Source: Acidobacteriota bacterium
GTDB lineage: Bacteria > Acidobacteriota > Terriglobia > Versatilivoradales > Versatilivoraceae
Direction: 5' to 3'
Assembly: GCA_022616615.1 (NCBI GenBank)
Contig: JAKEER010000513.1
Location: 1-64,000, forward strand
DNA length: 64,000 nt
Shown here in pieces: positions 1-8,215 of the stretch; position 1 is the first letter of the stretch; every line of letters begins with the position of its first letter. The position numbers were made by a program, and so were the translations under genes. Under the pieces are notes generated by a model. It was not told the DNA's origin. It saw nothing but the letters and a program-made list of their open reading frames with translations, and searched no databases.

Positions 1-255
1 ATACCAGCGACTGGACCCAGGATCCCAGCGGGCGCCGAGTTCTTTCAGCTTCTCCCGGTCTGAGAATGCAGCTCCTTCGACGTAGTGTTTCTGAGGTTCA
101 GGGGGAACGAGTTGCTGAGCCTCTCGGGCGGATGCTCGCTTGCTGTGCCACCACTGATTGCCTTCCGGGTCCCACTGGAAACCACGGGATTTGAGTTCCT
201 CGCGGATGGGGTAGGTGTTGCCTTCCAGGTAGTAGCGTTTAGGTTCTTTGTCCAT
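1..255 (-). CDS. DUF5710-like tandem-domain protein, partial (continues past the left edge)
   Basis: The reading frame is open from ATG at 255 to the window edge, with a strong AGGAGG ribosome site 6-7 bases upstream. The 85 visible residues hold two copies of one motif of about 30 residues: an aromatic start (YYLEGN, HYVEGA), a charged helix ending in LKSRGFQWDP or LKELGARWDP, and a closing WW or RWY. This matches the DUF5710-type motif (LGARWD..KRWY), which is often found in primase, helicase or mobilisation proteins of plasmids and integrative elements; that association is family knowledge. It is the last visible gene of the T4SS operon, 63 bases after its neighbour. Function is unknown; a DNA-processing role on the mobile element is a guess. 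Confidence 0.7.
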   Translation of the reverse strand, partial: MDKEPKRYYLEGNTYPIREELKSRGFQWDPEGNQWWHSKRASAREAQQLVPPEPQKHYVEGAAFSDREKLKELGARWDPGSSRWY

Positions 256-318
256 AAGACCTCCTAAAAATGTAATGAGAGACGTTGGTTGATAAGCCTG
301 CTGCCAACAGGGTTCGTT

Positions 319-786
319 CTAGCGTTCTTCAATCAGCCACAGGTAGTCGGGATCTTTTCCGATTGCCAGATCGCGACTGGCGCCGAGAGTGACTGGCGAG
401 ATCAGGAAGTACTCGACACGCTGCGGGAGCTGGCCGGTATCGGAGCAAGCCGGCAGCGCTTCGGCGTAACCGAGGTAGACTGGCTCGCTATCCCGGGTGC
501 ACCAGACAGCCTTGCCCAGCGAGAGGGTAACGGAGGTTTCTGTCCCGGCTCCGTTGTCAGACAGTTGGCCTCGCAGGGCGCCGGAAGCAACTAGGCCGGC
601 GACGGCGGCAATGTCCGCACTTGAGAGGAAGAGGCGGAGTCCGTCAGGGAACGGTTCCACGCGCGCAATGGAAAAAGGAGGAGGGAGGCTGCCCTCCTCG
701 ATCATCTCCTCGATAACATAGTCCGCAGCCCGGATCGGAGCGGTTGAGAGAAGGAAGACGATGAAAACGGAAAGCAGGTGCTTCAT
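319..786 (-). CDS. Exported protein of unknown function in the T4SS operon
   Basis: A protein of 155 residues with a clear signal peptide (charged MKH, hydrophobic LLSVFIVFLLSTAP, cleavage near IRA-AD), so it is probably periplasmic. Two cysteines occur in the second half (WCTRDSE, PACSDTG) and could form a disulfide. I recognise no family. The start overlaps the stop of the upstream gene as ATGA and has a GGAGG ribosome site, so it is translated with the conjugation operon. It could be an entry-exclusion or pilus-accessory protein, but nothing in the sequence proves that. Confidence 0.6.
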   Translation of the reverse strand: MKHLLSVFIVFLLSTAPIRAADYVIEEMIEEGSLPPPFSIARVEPFPDGLRLFLSSADIAAVAGLVASGALRGQLSDNGAGTETSVTLSLGKAVWCTRDSEPVYLGYAEALPACSDTGQLPQRVEYFLISPVTLGASRDLAIGKDPDYLWLIEER

Positions 787-1085
787 GACACACCTCCAGG
801 TGACTTAGAGTCGATGATCGATTGCGTGGACGCCGTCGCGTCTTTGCTGAGTCGAGATTGCGGAGCCGGGCTGGTGTTGAGCCAGCGAGTGACATGAGCC
901 TGCATTGCCTCAGGCGTCGAAACTTCTGTGGGTTCGATAAACCAGATACTGTCGCCATTAGAGACGGCGATACCATTGCCCTCTTCGCAGGGAAGGGCCG
1001 CGAGGCGGTGGCCGCTTGCGTGCTGGATCGCAGCGGCTATGCCGTAGACCTCTTGCTTGCTTGGAGCGGGATTAGGTGGTTCCAT
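783..1085 (-). CDS. Small hypothetical protein in the T4SS operon
   Basis: A soluble-looking protein of 100 residues with no signal peptide or membrane segment. The middle part (HRLAALPCEEGNGIAV, then DSIWFIEP) looks like a small beta-rich fold; the C-terminus is Ser/Ala-rich and probably disordered. It has a good ribosome site (AGGAGG), sits 20 bases after the coiled-coil gene and shares an ATGA junction with the next exported protein. No family recognised. Confidence 0.55.
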   Translation of the reverse strand: MEPPNPAPSKQEVYGIAAAIQHASGHRLAALPCEEGNGIAVSNGDSIWFIEPTEVSTPEAMQAHVTRWLNTSPAPQSRLSKDATASTQSIIDSKSPGGVS

Positions 1086-1105
1086 GGCTTCCTCCTGGTG
1101 TTGCT

Positions 1106-2362
1106 TTAGAGCTCGTGATCGATCTGTTTGAGCGTTTGCTGGACTACTGCACCTACCGGCACGCGGGCGTAATCTTCTTTGGCAAGAGCGACGGCCGGTT
1201 TACGAAGCTCGGGTTCCTGGATGGAAGAGTTGGTGACATGGATCTCTTGCCGGCCGCGGCCAGGACCTTGCAAGTCGCCGTTGCCACGTTCCAGGGTGGT
1301 GTTCTGTTCAGTTCTTTCCAGTGGCGCCGGGCTCTCGCTTCCAGCAAGCGTCAGGTCGAGTCCTTTGCCCGTGAGTGCCCGGCTGAGAGCGTCATAGGCC
1401 AGCTCGGCAGCCTTCACGTTCTGGTGGTATTGCCGGTAGGAGGCGACCGCATCGAGCGCTTGTCCTTCAGCAGCGCGAGTGAATTTGTCGCGCTGCTCCA
1501 GCGCCTCCTGGAAAACTTTCTGCTCGGTGGGTGTGAGAGAGCGGTTAGAAGACTCCTTTTCAAGGTGGGTGATGGTTTTCTGGATCTCAACCACTTCACG
1601 GGTGGCTGCCTGGACTTTCTGGTGCGCCTTATGTGAGTCCTCCAGATGCTGCTCAGCTCGCTCCAAAGCACGTTGGGCTTGGTGGAGGTTGGGAAGTGGA
1701 GGGGGCGCTGCGGCCTTGCCGGTTTCGAGGGTCTTGAGTTTGGTCTCATAAGCGGTGACAACGGTCGTCAGCCCGCGGCTGGTGGCATTCTCCAGGCGGG
1801 ACCGGTCCTGGTAGGCCTGGGACAGATTGTCCTTCCCCAGCTCCTGGTAGCGGAACTGGAGGAGCTCGTGGGCACCGGCTTTGTCCCGGTGGACGTCGAG
1901 TTCTATTTTTGCTTTGGCAAGTCCCTTTTCGATGAGACCAGTCTCGGTCGATGGTTTCACCTTGGTGGCCAGTTCGTGGAGCGCGGTGCGGGCCTTCCCT
2001 TCATAATCACGGATGACAGTTTCATAGGCCGGCTCTTTACTGGCTTTGTCATGGGCCAGGCCGACCAACTGGTTGTGGACGGACTTGAGGGCGGAGACAT
2101 GGACTAAGCCTTCGAAGTACCTGCGGGCATAGGGATCCTGGGTCTGGTCGAGCACTTCCTGCCAATGGCGAGTGGCTCGGGCAGCGGCTTGCCCTTTATC
2201 GACGCTTTCGAGCAGCTGCTGGGCATGCTTCTCGTGGTGGAGGCCGAGCTTCTCCTGCAGGTTGCCAATCAGGTTTTCGCTTGGGGAGCGGCTGTCTTTG
2301 ATGACGGATCGAGCCACAGCTTCTTGTTCGATCGTGGTCGTCTCTTCCTTGCGGTGTTCCAT
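1106..2362 (-). CDS. Long coiled-coil protein of the conjugation operon
   Basis: A protein of 418 residues, rich in Gln, Glu, Lys and Ala, with heptad-like helices through most of its length (for example residues about 30-330). It has no signal peptide, membrane segment or nucleotide-binding motif. The C-terminal 90 residues are polar and low in complexity. The start has an AAGGAGG ribosome site, 17 bases after virB11. Its position directly after virB11 and its coiled-coil character fit a cytoplasmic scaffold, or a detached relaxase-tail-like protein, but no relaxase motifs are present. The gene is certain; the function is unknown. Confidence 0.6.
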   Translation of the reverse strand: MEHRKEETTTIEQEAVARSVIKDSRSPSENLIGNLQEKLGLHHEKHAQQLLESVDKGQAAARATRHWQEVLDQTQDPYARRYFEGLVHVSALKSVHNQLVGLAHDKASKEPAYETVIRDYEGKARTALHELATKVKPSTETGLIEKGLAKAKIELDVHRDKAGAHELLQFRYQELGKDNLSQAYQDRSRLENATSRGLTTVVTAYETKLKTLETGKAAAPPPLPNLHQAQRALERAEQHLEDSHKAHQKVQAATREVVEIQKTITHLEKESSNRSLTPTEQKVFQEALEQRDKFTRAAEGQALDAVASYRQYHQNVKAAELAYDALSRALTGKGLDLTLAGSESPAPLERTEQNTTLERGNGDLQGPGRGRQEIHVTNSSIQEPELRKPAVALAKEDYARVPVGAVVQQTLKQIDHEL

Positions 2363-2379
2363 GGGTTAACCTCCTTCGG

Positions 2380-3498
2380 TCAGGCCCAGAAGTCTGGGAG
2401 CTGATAGTCGGGAATCATCTTGAGATCGTCGAGCCAGGATGGCGCGTCTTGGACGAAGAACTGCCCGTGGGCTTTGCGGCTGCTGTCGTAGTGGGAGAAC
2501 TCGAAGCGGTAGAGGGTCGTGAGCTTGTAGGGCGGGAACTCGACCGAGCGTTCATAGTCGAGACCCTGGATTTCGGCGATCTCAACCAATTTTCGGGAGT
2601 GGTCCGGGAACTGGTTGACCTGAACCACGATCTGGATGGCGCGGGATACCATCTCCTTGACGGCCCTGGCGGGCACGTCCAGGCCGGCTTGCAGAATGAG
2701 GCTTTCCAAGGCCAGCAGGGCGTCGTAAGCGGAGTTGGCGTGGATGGTGCCGGCGCCGTAATGCCCGGTGTTAAACGCTCGGACTAGATCCAACGCTTCG
2801 GCGCCGCGAACTTCGCCCACGATAATCCAGCGCGGATTCATCCTCAGGCTGGTGCGGACTAGATCGCGGAGGGTGACATCGCGGTCCTCTGGATCCAGCG
2901 CCCGCTTTGTTTCCAGAGCCAACCAGAGCTCATTGGAGAGCGCGATCTCACGAGCATCTTCCACGGTCACGATAACGTCCGTGTCCCGGATGAAGGAACA
3001 GAGGCAGTTCAAGAGGGTGGTCTTGCCCGAGCCGGCTCCCCCTGCAATGAGTGTGTTCTTGCCGAGGCGCACGATCGCTTCGAGCATTGAGACCCCAGCC
3101 GGGTCGATCGAGCCAAAACCCACCAGGTCGGTCCAGGTGAAGTGATCCAGGGGAAACTTGCGGATGGCGATGCAGGCGCCACGGTTATAGCAGGGATCGA
3201 TGATCACGTTCACGCGGGACTTGTCCGGCAGGCGAGCGTCCAGGATGGGCTCACGGTGGTCAAGCCTGCGGTTCATCTGCCGGCCGATGGTCTTGGCGGC
3301 CGTCATCAGGTCCTCGTCGGAGAGCCAGAAAACTGGAACGCGCTCGAAGCCACTGCGGCGTCCACGGACGCAAACATGCTGGCTGCTGAACACCATGATG
3401 TCGGTGATATGGGGGTCATCCAGCAACGCAGCAATCGGGCTGAGTGAGACCTTCAGCAGTTCGTTATCGAGAGCGGTTGCATTCAGCGTCATTGGCAT
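2380..3498 (-). CDS. virB11: VirB11/TrbB/CpaF-type secretion ATPase
   Basis: A hexameric ATPase of the type II/IV secretion superfamily that powers pilus assembly and substrate transfer at the inner membrane. It is 372 residues long, normal for the family. Visible motifs are Walker A GGAGSGKTT (about 152-161), the Asp box VTVEDARE (about 178-185), Walker B region IIVGEVRG (about 225-232) and the His box HYGAGTIHAN (about 246-255). The N-terminal domain before Walker A is typical of TrbB/CpaF. The start overlaps the end of the small upstream gene by 10 bases. The ribosome site is weak, so initiation may depend on coupling; ATG at 3492 is an alternative start. Confidence 0.93.
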   Translation of the reverse strand: MPMTLNATALDNELLKVSLSPIAALLDDPHITDIMVFSSQHVCVRGRRSGFERVPVFWLSDEDLMTAAKTIGRQMNRRLDHREPILDARLPDKSRVNVIIDPCYNRGACIAIRKFPLDHFTWTDLVGFGSIDPAGVSMLEAIVRLGKNTLIAGGAGSGKTTLLNCLCSFIRDTDVIVTVEDAREIALSNELWLALETKRALDPEDRDVTLRDLVRTSLRMNPRWIIVGEVRGAEALDLVRAFNTGHYGAGTIHANSAYDALLALESLILQAGLDVPARAVKEMVSRAIQIVVQVNQFPDHSRKLVEIAEIQGLDYERSVEFPPYKLTTLYRFEFSHYDSSRKAHGQFFVQDAPSWLDDLKMIPDYQLPDFWA

Positions 3499-3701
3499 GG
3501 GTTCTGTTTGGAAGTCTCTGACTGATTGACTCGGATAACAGCCTCGTGGATTCGCCGGCCCCTCACATGCTCCCGGCGACGGATATTTTCCAAACCGCGC
3601 TTCGCTGCCAGCGCCAGGTTGCCCGCCTGGACAGTGGCCGTCTGCTCGGCGTGCGAGGCTGGCAACTCCGGAAAACGAACATAGACGAAGAAGCTCCTCA
3701 T
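3489..3701 (-). CDS. Small basic protein between the T4SS genes
   Basis: A protein of 70 residues with a strong GGAGGG ribosome site six bases before the ATG, overlapping virB11 by 10 bases. This supports a real gene rather than a shadow. It starts with a hydrophobic beta-like stretch (SFFVYVRFPEL) and then has an Arg-rich helix (LAAKRGLENIRRREHVRGRR). No signal peptide. No family recognised; a nucleic-acid-binding or adaptor role is only suggested by the charge. Confidence 0.55.
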   Translation of the reverse strand: MRSFFVYVRFPELPASHAEQTATVQAGNLALAAKRGLENIRRREHVRGRRIHEAVIRVNQSETSKQNPCQ

Positions 3702-3716
3702 TTCTCCCTCCCTACC

Positions 3717-4472
3717 TCAACCTTGAATCCGGCGGCCGGAGTGCTGACCGGTGTTCGCTCTGGAGATGATCTGAACTGCGAGCATTTCGGCTGAAAGGCG
3801 AATAGCTGCCGGCAGGCCGCGCGGATGGCCGGCGCCGTAGCGAATGAAGAAAGATTTTTTCAAAGCAGTGTTTCTGAGATAGGCCTCCACCATGACGCCC
3901 GGCAGAGTGGTCGGGGTCTCTTGGCGCTCGACGCCGACGATCGAGACGCCAATCTGGTGGGGGGCTCTGGGCTTGATGACCAGGTCCTGAGCCTGGAGGG
4001 CTTGCGCCAAGGCGACGCGGTAAGCGTTCTGGCAGCAGGCCCCCGGGGAGAGATCCTTTAGAACGTCAATCTGGACCTGGTTCCCTGCCAGGAGAAAACC
4101 TTCGTCGAAGTCATAGCCGAAGTAGGCATTGCCCTGCAGCTTGCGGTAAATCCGCTCGGTGAAGAATCGATGGAGACTCTTAGGCTCGAGGTAGACATCG
4201 GGAGAATCGGTCAAAAAGGGCTTCCGAGCCCCCAGCCGCCGCAGCTCGGCCAGCGCCTGGCGCGGGTCGATGCCGGTCGGTTCCGACACCCCGTGGGGTG
4301 ATCCCCGGTGGGGCGACACCCGGTAGGGTGATGCCCAGAAGGGCAGCGCCAGCAAGACGCCGGCGAAGCAGCTCAGAGCCATGATGGCGCGCCGGTGCCC
4401 ACTGATACCTAGGTGCCCACTGGCACCTCGGCGCCTGGCGCACCCGCTCAGATAGAGTTCATTGGGTCGCAT
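3717..4472 (-). CDS. Membrane-anchored protein of the T4SS operon with micro-repeats
   Basis: I chose the ATG at 4472 (MRPNELYLSGC) because an AAGGA ribosome site lies 7 bases before it; it overlaps the end of virB10 by 14 bases. The product is 251 residues: a basic N-terminus, one membrane segment (IMALSCFAGVLLALPFW), then a conserved-looking soluble domain (RKPFLTDSPDVYLEP through FFIRYGAGH). The linker after the membrane segment is built from five-residue repeats of the S-P-H/Y-R type, encoded by four tandem 15-bp units at 4285-4344. Two 18-bp units at 4394-4429 encode GASGHL/GISGHR-type repeats. It sits where some conjugation systems keep envelope accessory genes. No family recognised. 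Confidence 0.65.
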   Translation of the reverse strand: MRPNELYLSGCARRRGASGHLGISGHRRAIMALSCFAGVLLALPFWASPYRVSPHRGSPHGVSEPTGIDPRQALAELRRLGARKPFLTDSPDVYLEPKSLHRFFTERIYRKLQGNAYFGYDFDEGFLLAGNQVQIDVLKDLSPGACCQNAYRVALAQALQAQDLVIKPRAPHQIGVSIVGVERQETPTTLPGVMVEAYLRNTALKKSFFIRYGAGHPRGLPAAIRLSAEMLAVQIISRANTGQHSGRRIQG

Positions 4473-5805
4473 AACTGCGTTCCTTGATCCTGGCGTAGGG
4501 CGAGATGAACACGTCATCGGCCAGGTAAATCTTCATCTTGTGCCCCTGGTGTACGGTGATGGTCGGCACGATGGAAGCGTATTGCGACATGATCGTGTCC
4601 AGAATGCGCTCGAAGTTCCGAGAAGTGCGGTCGATGATGATTGAGGTCTGTGAGAAGAGTTCGCTGCGGCGCTGAGCTGCGCCGGCCAAGCCATCGAGGA
4701 CACCGAAAAAGATGGCGGTTCCGAATTGCAGCAACCAGTGCCGATTGACGTTGGAAACAGCGCCCAGCGCGCCGGTTTCATCGAGCGCCTTGAGGGCTTT
4801 CTGGCTGCCCGGAAACTCCACGCTGGGGCCGTTGGGCAGGATGATGCGATGAAAACTGATGAAGAGCCGGTGAGCGCCCTTGTAATTGACGACCTGGGAC
4901 GAGCCTACAATGCGGGAGTTGGCGGGAAAGACCACGTAGCGGCCACCCGCGTCGAAGACATCCTTGCTTATCTGGCAGATCACGGGTGAAGGCTCAGTGT
5001 CGGCAATGATCCGATTGACGAGCACGGCATCGAGTAGCTCGCCTTCGTACAGGGTCACCGGAGGAAGGTCGGTGTAAAGGATGCGGGTCTTTTCGTCCTT
5101 CTCCTCCTGGGGCTTTTGAGCGACCTCTGAAAGCGTCTGCCTGGGCGGTGCAGGGACTGCTTTACTCTGACCTTCGGTCCTTCGCGGAGCCGCCAGCGCG
5201 TTGTCCTTCTTCTCAACCGCGTTGTCCTTCTTCTCAACGTACTTGGCCCCACCAAAGGTTCGGCTATAGACGAACATGGGCTGGGGGGTGCCCTGTGGAA
5301 CCTCGTTCGAGGAATTTGCGCCGCCCCCACTCTGCGGTCGAGGCCTGTGAGATTCGTAAGGGAGAGTCGCCGGCTCAACGGCCTGCCGTGGGTCCCGGAT
5401 GACGTCGGCAATGGCCTCCTCTTCTGCGGAGGTTTGCTTGGGATCTGTGGTGTGGACCGGGAACGCATCGTCCTTTTGGAGATCCTTCATCAGGTTGTTG
5501 AGCTGGTGCGTCGTGTCCTCGTCTTTGCGGACCAGGAAGCCGTCGTTGCGCAGCTGGGCGGCTTTGAGCTGCTCGTTTTCTTGCTGGCGGGCATCGTATT
5601 TCTGCTGCTCGAGGTCGTCGGCTGTCAGCCGGGGTTGCGGCGTTTGCGGCTTGCTCCTATTGACAGCGGTAAAGAGAGCGAACAGTCCCAGGCCGAGCAG
5701 TGCTAGAGCGATGGTCGTTGCAAACAGCCAGGTGCGGCCGTTGCCCTTCGTTGCGGCCGCCGGCTTCTCTTCGACGATGTCTGTGTTGGGTTCCAAGGGT
5801 TCCAT
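4459..5805 (-). CDS. virB10: VirB10/TrbI inner-to-outer membrane core protein
   Basis: A protein of 448 residues with the usual layout: a short cytoplasmic tail, one membrane segment (LFATTIALALLGLGLFALFTA, about 29-49), a long proline- and charge-rich periplasmic linker (about 50-265), then the C-terminal VirB10/TrbI beta-barrel domain starting near TLYEGELLDAVLVNRI and continuing through VVFPANSRIVGSS and FGTAIFFGVLDGLAG. In T4SSs this protein spans the periplasm and forms the outer-membrane pore with VirB9. The linker carries an internal repeat (VEKKDNA twice). The ribosome site is GGAGA, 17 bases after virB9. Confidence 0.92.
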   Translation of the reverse strand: MEPLEPNTDIVEEKPAAATKGNGRTWLFATTIALALLGLGLFALFTAVNRSKPQTPQPRLTADDLEQQKYDARQQENEQLKAAQLRNDGFLVRKDEDTTHQLNNLMKDLQKDDAFPVHTTDPKQTSAEEEAIADVIRDPRQAVEPATLPYESHRPRPQSGGGANSSNEVPQGTPQPMFVYSRTFGGAKYVEKKDNAVEKKDNALAAPRRTEGQSKAVPAPPRQTLSEVAQKPQEEKDEKTRILYTDLPPVTLYEGELLDAVLVNRIIADTEPSPVICQISKDVFDAGGRYVVFPANSRIVGSSQVVNYKGAHRLFISFHRIILPNGPSVEFPGSQKALKALDETGALGAVSNVNRHWLLQFGTAIFFGVLDGLAGAAQRRSELFSQTSIIIDRTSRNFERILDTIMSQYASIVPTITVHQGHKMKIYLADDVFISPYARIKERSYATQ

Positions 5806-5822
5806 GCAAGTCTCCAGTCTCG

Positions 5823-6596
5823 TCAGCGGGCACGAATCTCGCTGACCTCGTTGGCGAGTTTCAGAAAGAAGCGCTTCCCATCTTCTCGTGTGAGCACACG
5901 GTGCACGGTGTAGTACTCGCCTTCATCCGTGAACTTGACGGGCTCCAGCTTTTTGGGATCGTTCTTCTCTCCGATGTAAACCACGGGCCGGTCCTGGGAT
6001 TTGGCCAGGTGAATGTAGGTGAAGATGCGGTCGTCGGAGACCTTAGTGATCTTGAAGCGCTCGTCTTTGATGTCGTAATTGCTGTTCAGTGAGAACAGCA
6101 TCGCTTCCTTCACCTGTTTGGCGTTTTGGTCCAGGGCGGATTGCAACTGCGCCTGGCCGGCTTCCACCCGCTCCTTGACCAGGTTTTGCGCCTCGGTCCG
6201 GACCTTGTCTTTGAAGAACTGCAGGTTGCTGGACTGGATGATGACCAACTGGTCGACGAACTCGCTGGGCTCAGAAGACAGGTAAAAAACAAAGAGCTTC
6301 TCGTTATCGGTGAAGATTGAAACGGAGGTGCTCTTGTTGGGGACGAGCGGGGTGACAATGCCGATCGTGCCGTTGGACTCGGCATGGAACCCTTTCGGGT
6401 CGGTGACTACAAAATCGTTAATCTTCAATCCTTCCGGGAGTCGGAAGGTGGTGCCTACGCCTACGACCGTGACGACTTTATAGACGCGAGTGGCATTCTC
6501 TCCGTCGAAGTCGCAAGTGAGCGTGCGGGGCTCGCCGGCCGAGAACAGTTGGGTCGAGAGCAAGACAACGAAAAGAAGCTGAAAGGTGCGAATCAT
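5823..6596 (-). CDS. virB9: VirB9/TrbG outer-membrane core protein
   Basis: The frame runs further upstream, but the ATG at 6596 is the start: it has AAGGAGG just before it, overlaps the virB8 stop as ATGA, and begins a signal peptide (MIRTFQLLFVVLLSTQLFSAGEP). The mature protein of about 235 residues has the N-terminal VirB9 beta-domain (TFRLPEGLKINDFVV) and a C-terminal beta-domain (DERFKITKVSDDRIFTYI through PVVYIGEKND). These two domains, joined by a helical linker, define VirB9/TrbG. It packs around VirB10 in the core complex. Confidence 0.88.
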   Translation of the reverse strand: MIRTFQLLFVVLLSTQLFSAGEPRTLTCDFDGENATRVYKVVTVVGVGTTFRLPEGLKINDFVVTDPKGFHAESNGTIGIVTPLVPNKSTSVSIFTDNEKLFVFYLSSEPSEFVDQLVIIQSSNLQFFKDKVRTEAQNLVKERVEAGQAQLQSALDQNAKQVKEAMLFSLNSNYDIKDERFKITKVSDDRIFTYIHLAKSQDRPVVYIGEKNDPKKLEPVKFTDEGEYYTVHRVLTREDGKRFFLKLANEVSEIRAR

Positions 6597-7234
6597 TGTC
6601 CCTCCTTGAATTGGCTTTGGCGGTACTCGAGCACAATCAAGCCGTGGGGATTGCGCTGGGAGCGCTTGATGGGCTTGATGAGCAGGACCGTTTGGTACTG
6701 GCCCTCTTCCAGGACCTCGGTAGTTTGGGAGAGTGCCTTCGCTTGGAAGTACACCTGGACCTTGAGAACCGGCTGAGTCTCGGTGATCAGGACACTCCGG
6801 ATTTCGGCAACACCCTGCGCATTGCGGGTCATCAACTCGGAGCGGTGGGCCAAGTTGACGGCCTCTTTGATCTGGACCAAGGCTTCTGGAGTCGCCCACT
6901 TCACTACGGATTCGAGGTTTGTTTTGACCGTGAAGCGATTGTAGGTGAAGAGCTCACCCAGAAAATCTTCACAGAACTTACGGATCTCGACCGGAGCGCG
7001 GTGTTCGCCAGCCGCATCAATGACGCTGAAATCCACCGCCAGGGCGTCACCCGTGGCTTGATTGATGACAATAGGCAGCACGCGCTCGGTGCGGCCCTCG
7101 ACAACCTTGCCGGCCAGGACCGCACCCAGGAGCAGCGCCGTCAGGAGCAGCACCAGAACGATCAGCTTCAGCCAAGTGTTGACAAAGGCCAGGTTGCCGC
7201 TGGAACGGATGAAATCATCGGTTGGGCGAGACAC
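6593..7234 (-). CDS. virB8: VirB8/TrbF inner-membrane assembly factor
   Basis: A protein of 213 residues with a GTG start preceded by AAGGAGG. It has one membrane segment near the N-terminus (LIVLVLLLTALLLGAVLAG, about 24-42), then a periplasmic NTF2-like domain ending in beta strands (QYQTVLLIKPIKRSQRNPHGLIVLEY shape). This topology and its position directly before virB9-virB10 identify VirB8/TrbF, which nucleates the T4SS at the inner membrane. It shares an ATGA overlap with virB9. Confidence 0.82.
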   Translation of the reverse strand: MSRPTDDFIRSSGNLAFVNTWLKLIVLVLLLTALLLGAVLAGKVVEGRTERVLPIVINQATGDALAVDFSVIDAAGEHRAPVEIRKFCEDFLGELFTYNRFTVKTNLESVVKWATPEALVQIKEAVNLAHRSELMTRNAQGVAEIRSVLITETQPVLKVQVYFQAKALSQTTEVLEEGQYQTVLLIKPIKRSQRNPHGLIVLEYRQSQFKEGQ

Positions 7235-7243
7235 GTTTCCTCC

Positions 7244-8215
7244 TTACTTGCCGAGTGCGGCGCGTGCCGTGGAGCTAAGCTTGCTGCCGACCGTCTGCGC
7301 GGCACCCGCTCCCGCCCGCGCCGCTGCGCCGGTGGCAGTCCCGGTGGCACGGACCAGGGCGCCTCCGGCAATCAGGTTGGCGCTAATGCCGGCGACGCCG
7401 AGTGCAGTCGAGCTGGCGCCCGAGCCGGCCGCTCCGCCGATGAGGGCATTGACCACTTTGTTCGTCGAAAGGACCACACCTACGGACAGGATCGGCCCGA
7501 TAACCTGGGTGACGATTTGCGGCACGGATGGTAATCCGAACGGTGCGGGAATCGCGGCTCCCGCAATGGAGGCGGCCATTCTCAACGCAGCTCCGTAGAG
7601 CGGGATCAGCAGGATGTAGGACAGAACAGCTGCCAGCCAGCGCTGGCTGTGGCCACGAAAGTCGCGGTCGAATGCCAGGGCGAAGAAGACGGGCCCGAGG
7701 ACGAGGTTCAGGGCCAGGACGGTGATCGAGCCGGCAATGTTGAGAAAGATGAGTGCATAGCACAGAAAGAAAATGAGCACGCCTAGCATGCTGAGAATGG
7801 CCCCGAAGCTAAGGTTGACGAGGCTTCCCAAGATTGTGGCTACCAGCCCTTGGCTGTTTTCCGTGGCTTGGGTGGAGGTCTGCATGAAAGCCATGCCTCC
7901 AGCCATTTGGTTGAAGACCTCATTCAGGTCCGGGTAGAAGGCGACGGCGAGCAGTTGAACCGCCCGAAAGAGGCTGGAGGATAACTGTGGCCAGATGCCG
8001 AACATGCCGGCGATGAAGAGGTATTTGACGAGGATCCTGGGCAGCTCGGAGCGATTGCCCACAGCCACCTGCAGTCCCTCCTGCAGGAACACTTTGAACA
8101 GAAGGAAACCCCAAAGGATGGCGCCTAAGGCGGTGTAGACGGCCACGAAATCGGTTCCCCAGGCGCCGCGCAGACCAAACCAAAGCGTATCCATGAGCCA
8201 GGACAAACTGATCAT
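7244..8215 (-). CDS. virB6: VirB6/TrbL polytopic inner-membrane protein
   Basis: A protein of 323 residues with at least six hydrophobic segments (among them FVAVYTALGAILWGFLLFKVF, LGVLIFFLCYALIFLNIAGSI, VLALNLVLGPVFFALAF and AAVLSYILLIPLYGAALRMA). The C-terminus is Ala/Gly-rich (ATGTATGAAARAGAGAA), as is common in TrbL/VirB6. These proteins form the inner-membrane part of the T4SS channel. The start overlaps the upstream exported protein as ATGA and has AAGGAGGAAA before it. Confidence 0.85.
   Translation of the reverse strand: MISLSWLMDTLWFGLRGAWGTDFVAVYTALGAILWGFLLFKVFLQEGLQVAVGNRSELPRILVKYLFIAGMFGIWPQLSSSLFRAVQLLAVAFYPDLNEVFNQMAGGMAFMQTSTQATENSQGLVATILGSLVNLSFGAILSMLGVLIFFLCYALIFLNIAGSITVLALNLVLGPVFFALAFDRDFRGHSQRWLAAVLSYILLIPLYGAALRMAASIAGAAIPAPFGLPSVPQIVTQVIGPILSVGVVLSTNKVVNALIGGAAGSGASSTALGVAGISANLIAGGALVRATGTATGAAARAGAGAAQTVGSKLSSTARAALGK

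Noticed and set aside
5823-6899. 358-residue version of VirB9
   Set aside because: The first 101 residues overlap virB8 and are not VirB9-like; ATG 6596 has the ribosome site and signal peptide.
6596-7598. Long plus-strand frames (312 and 178 codons) inside the T4SS operon
   Set aside because: They are antisense shadows of virB8 and virB6 caused by high GC; the minus-strand genes have clear motifs.
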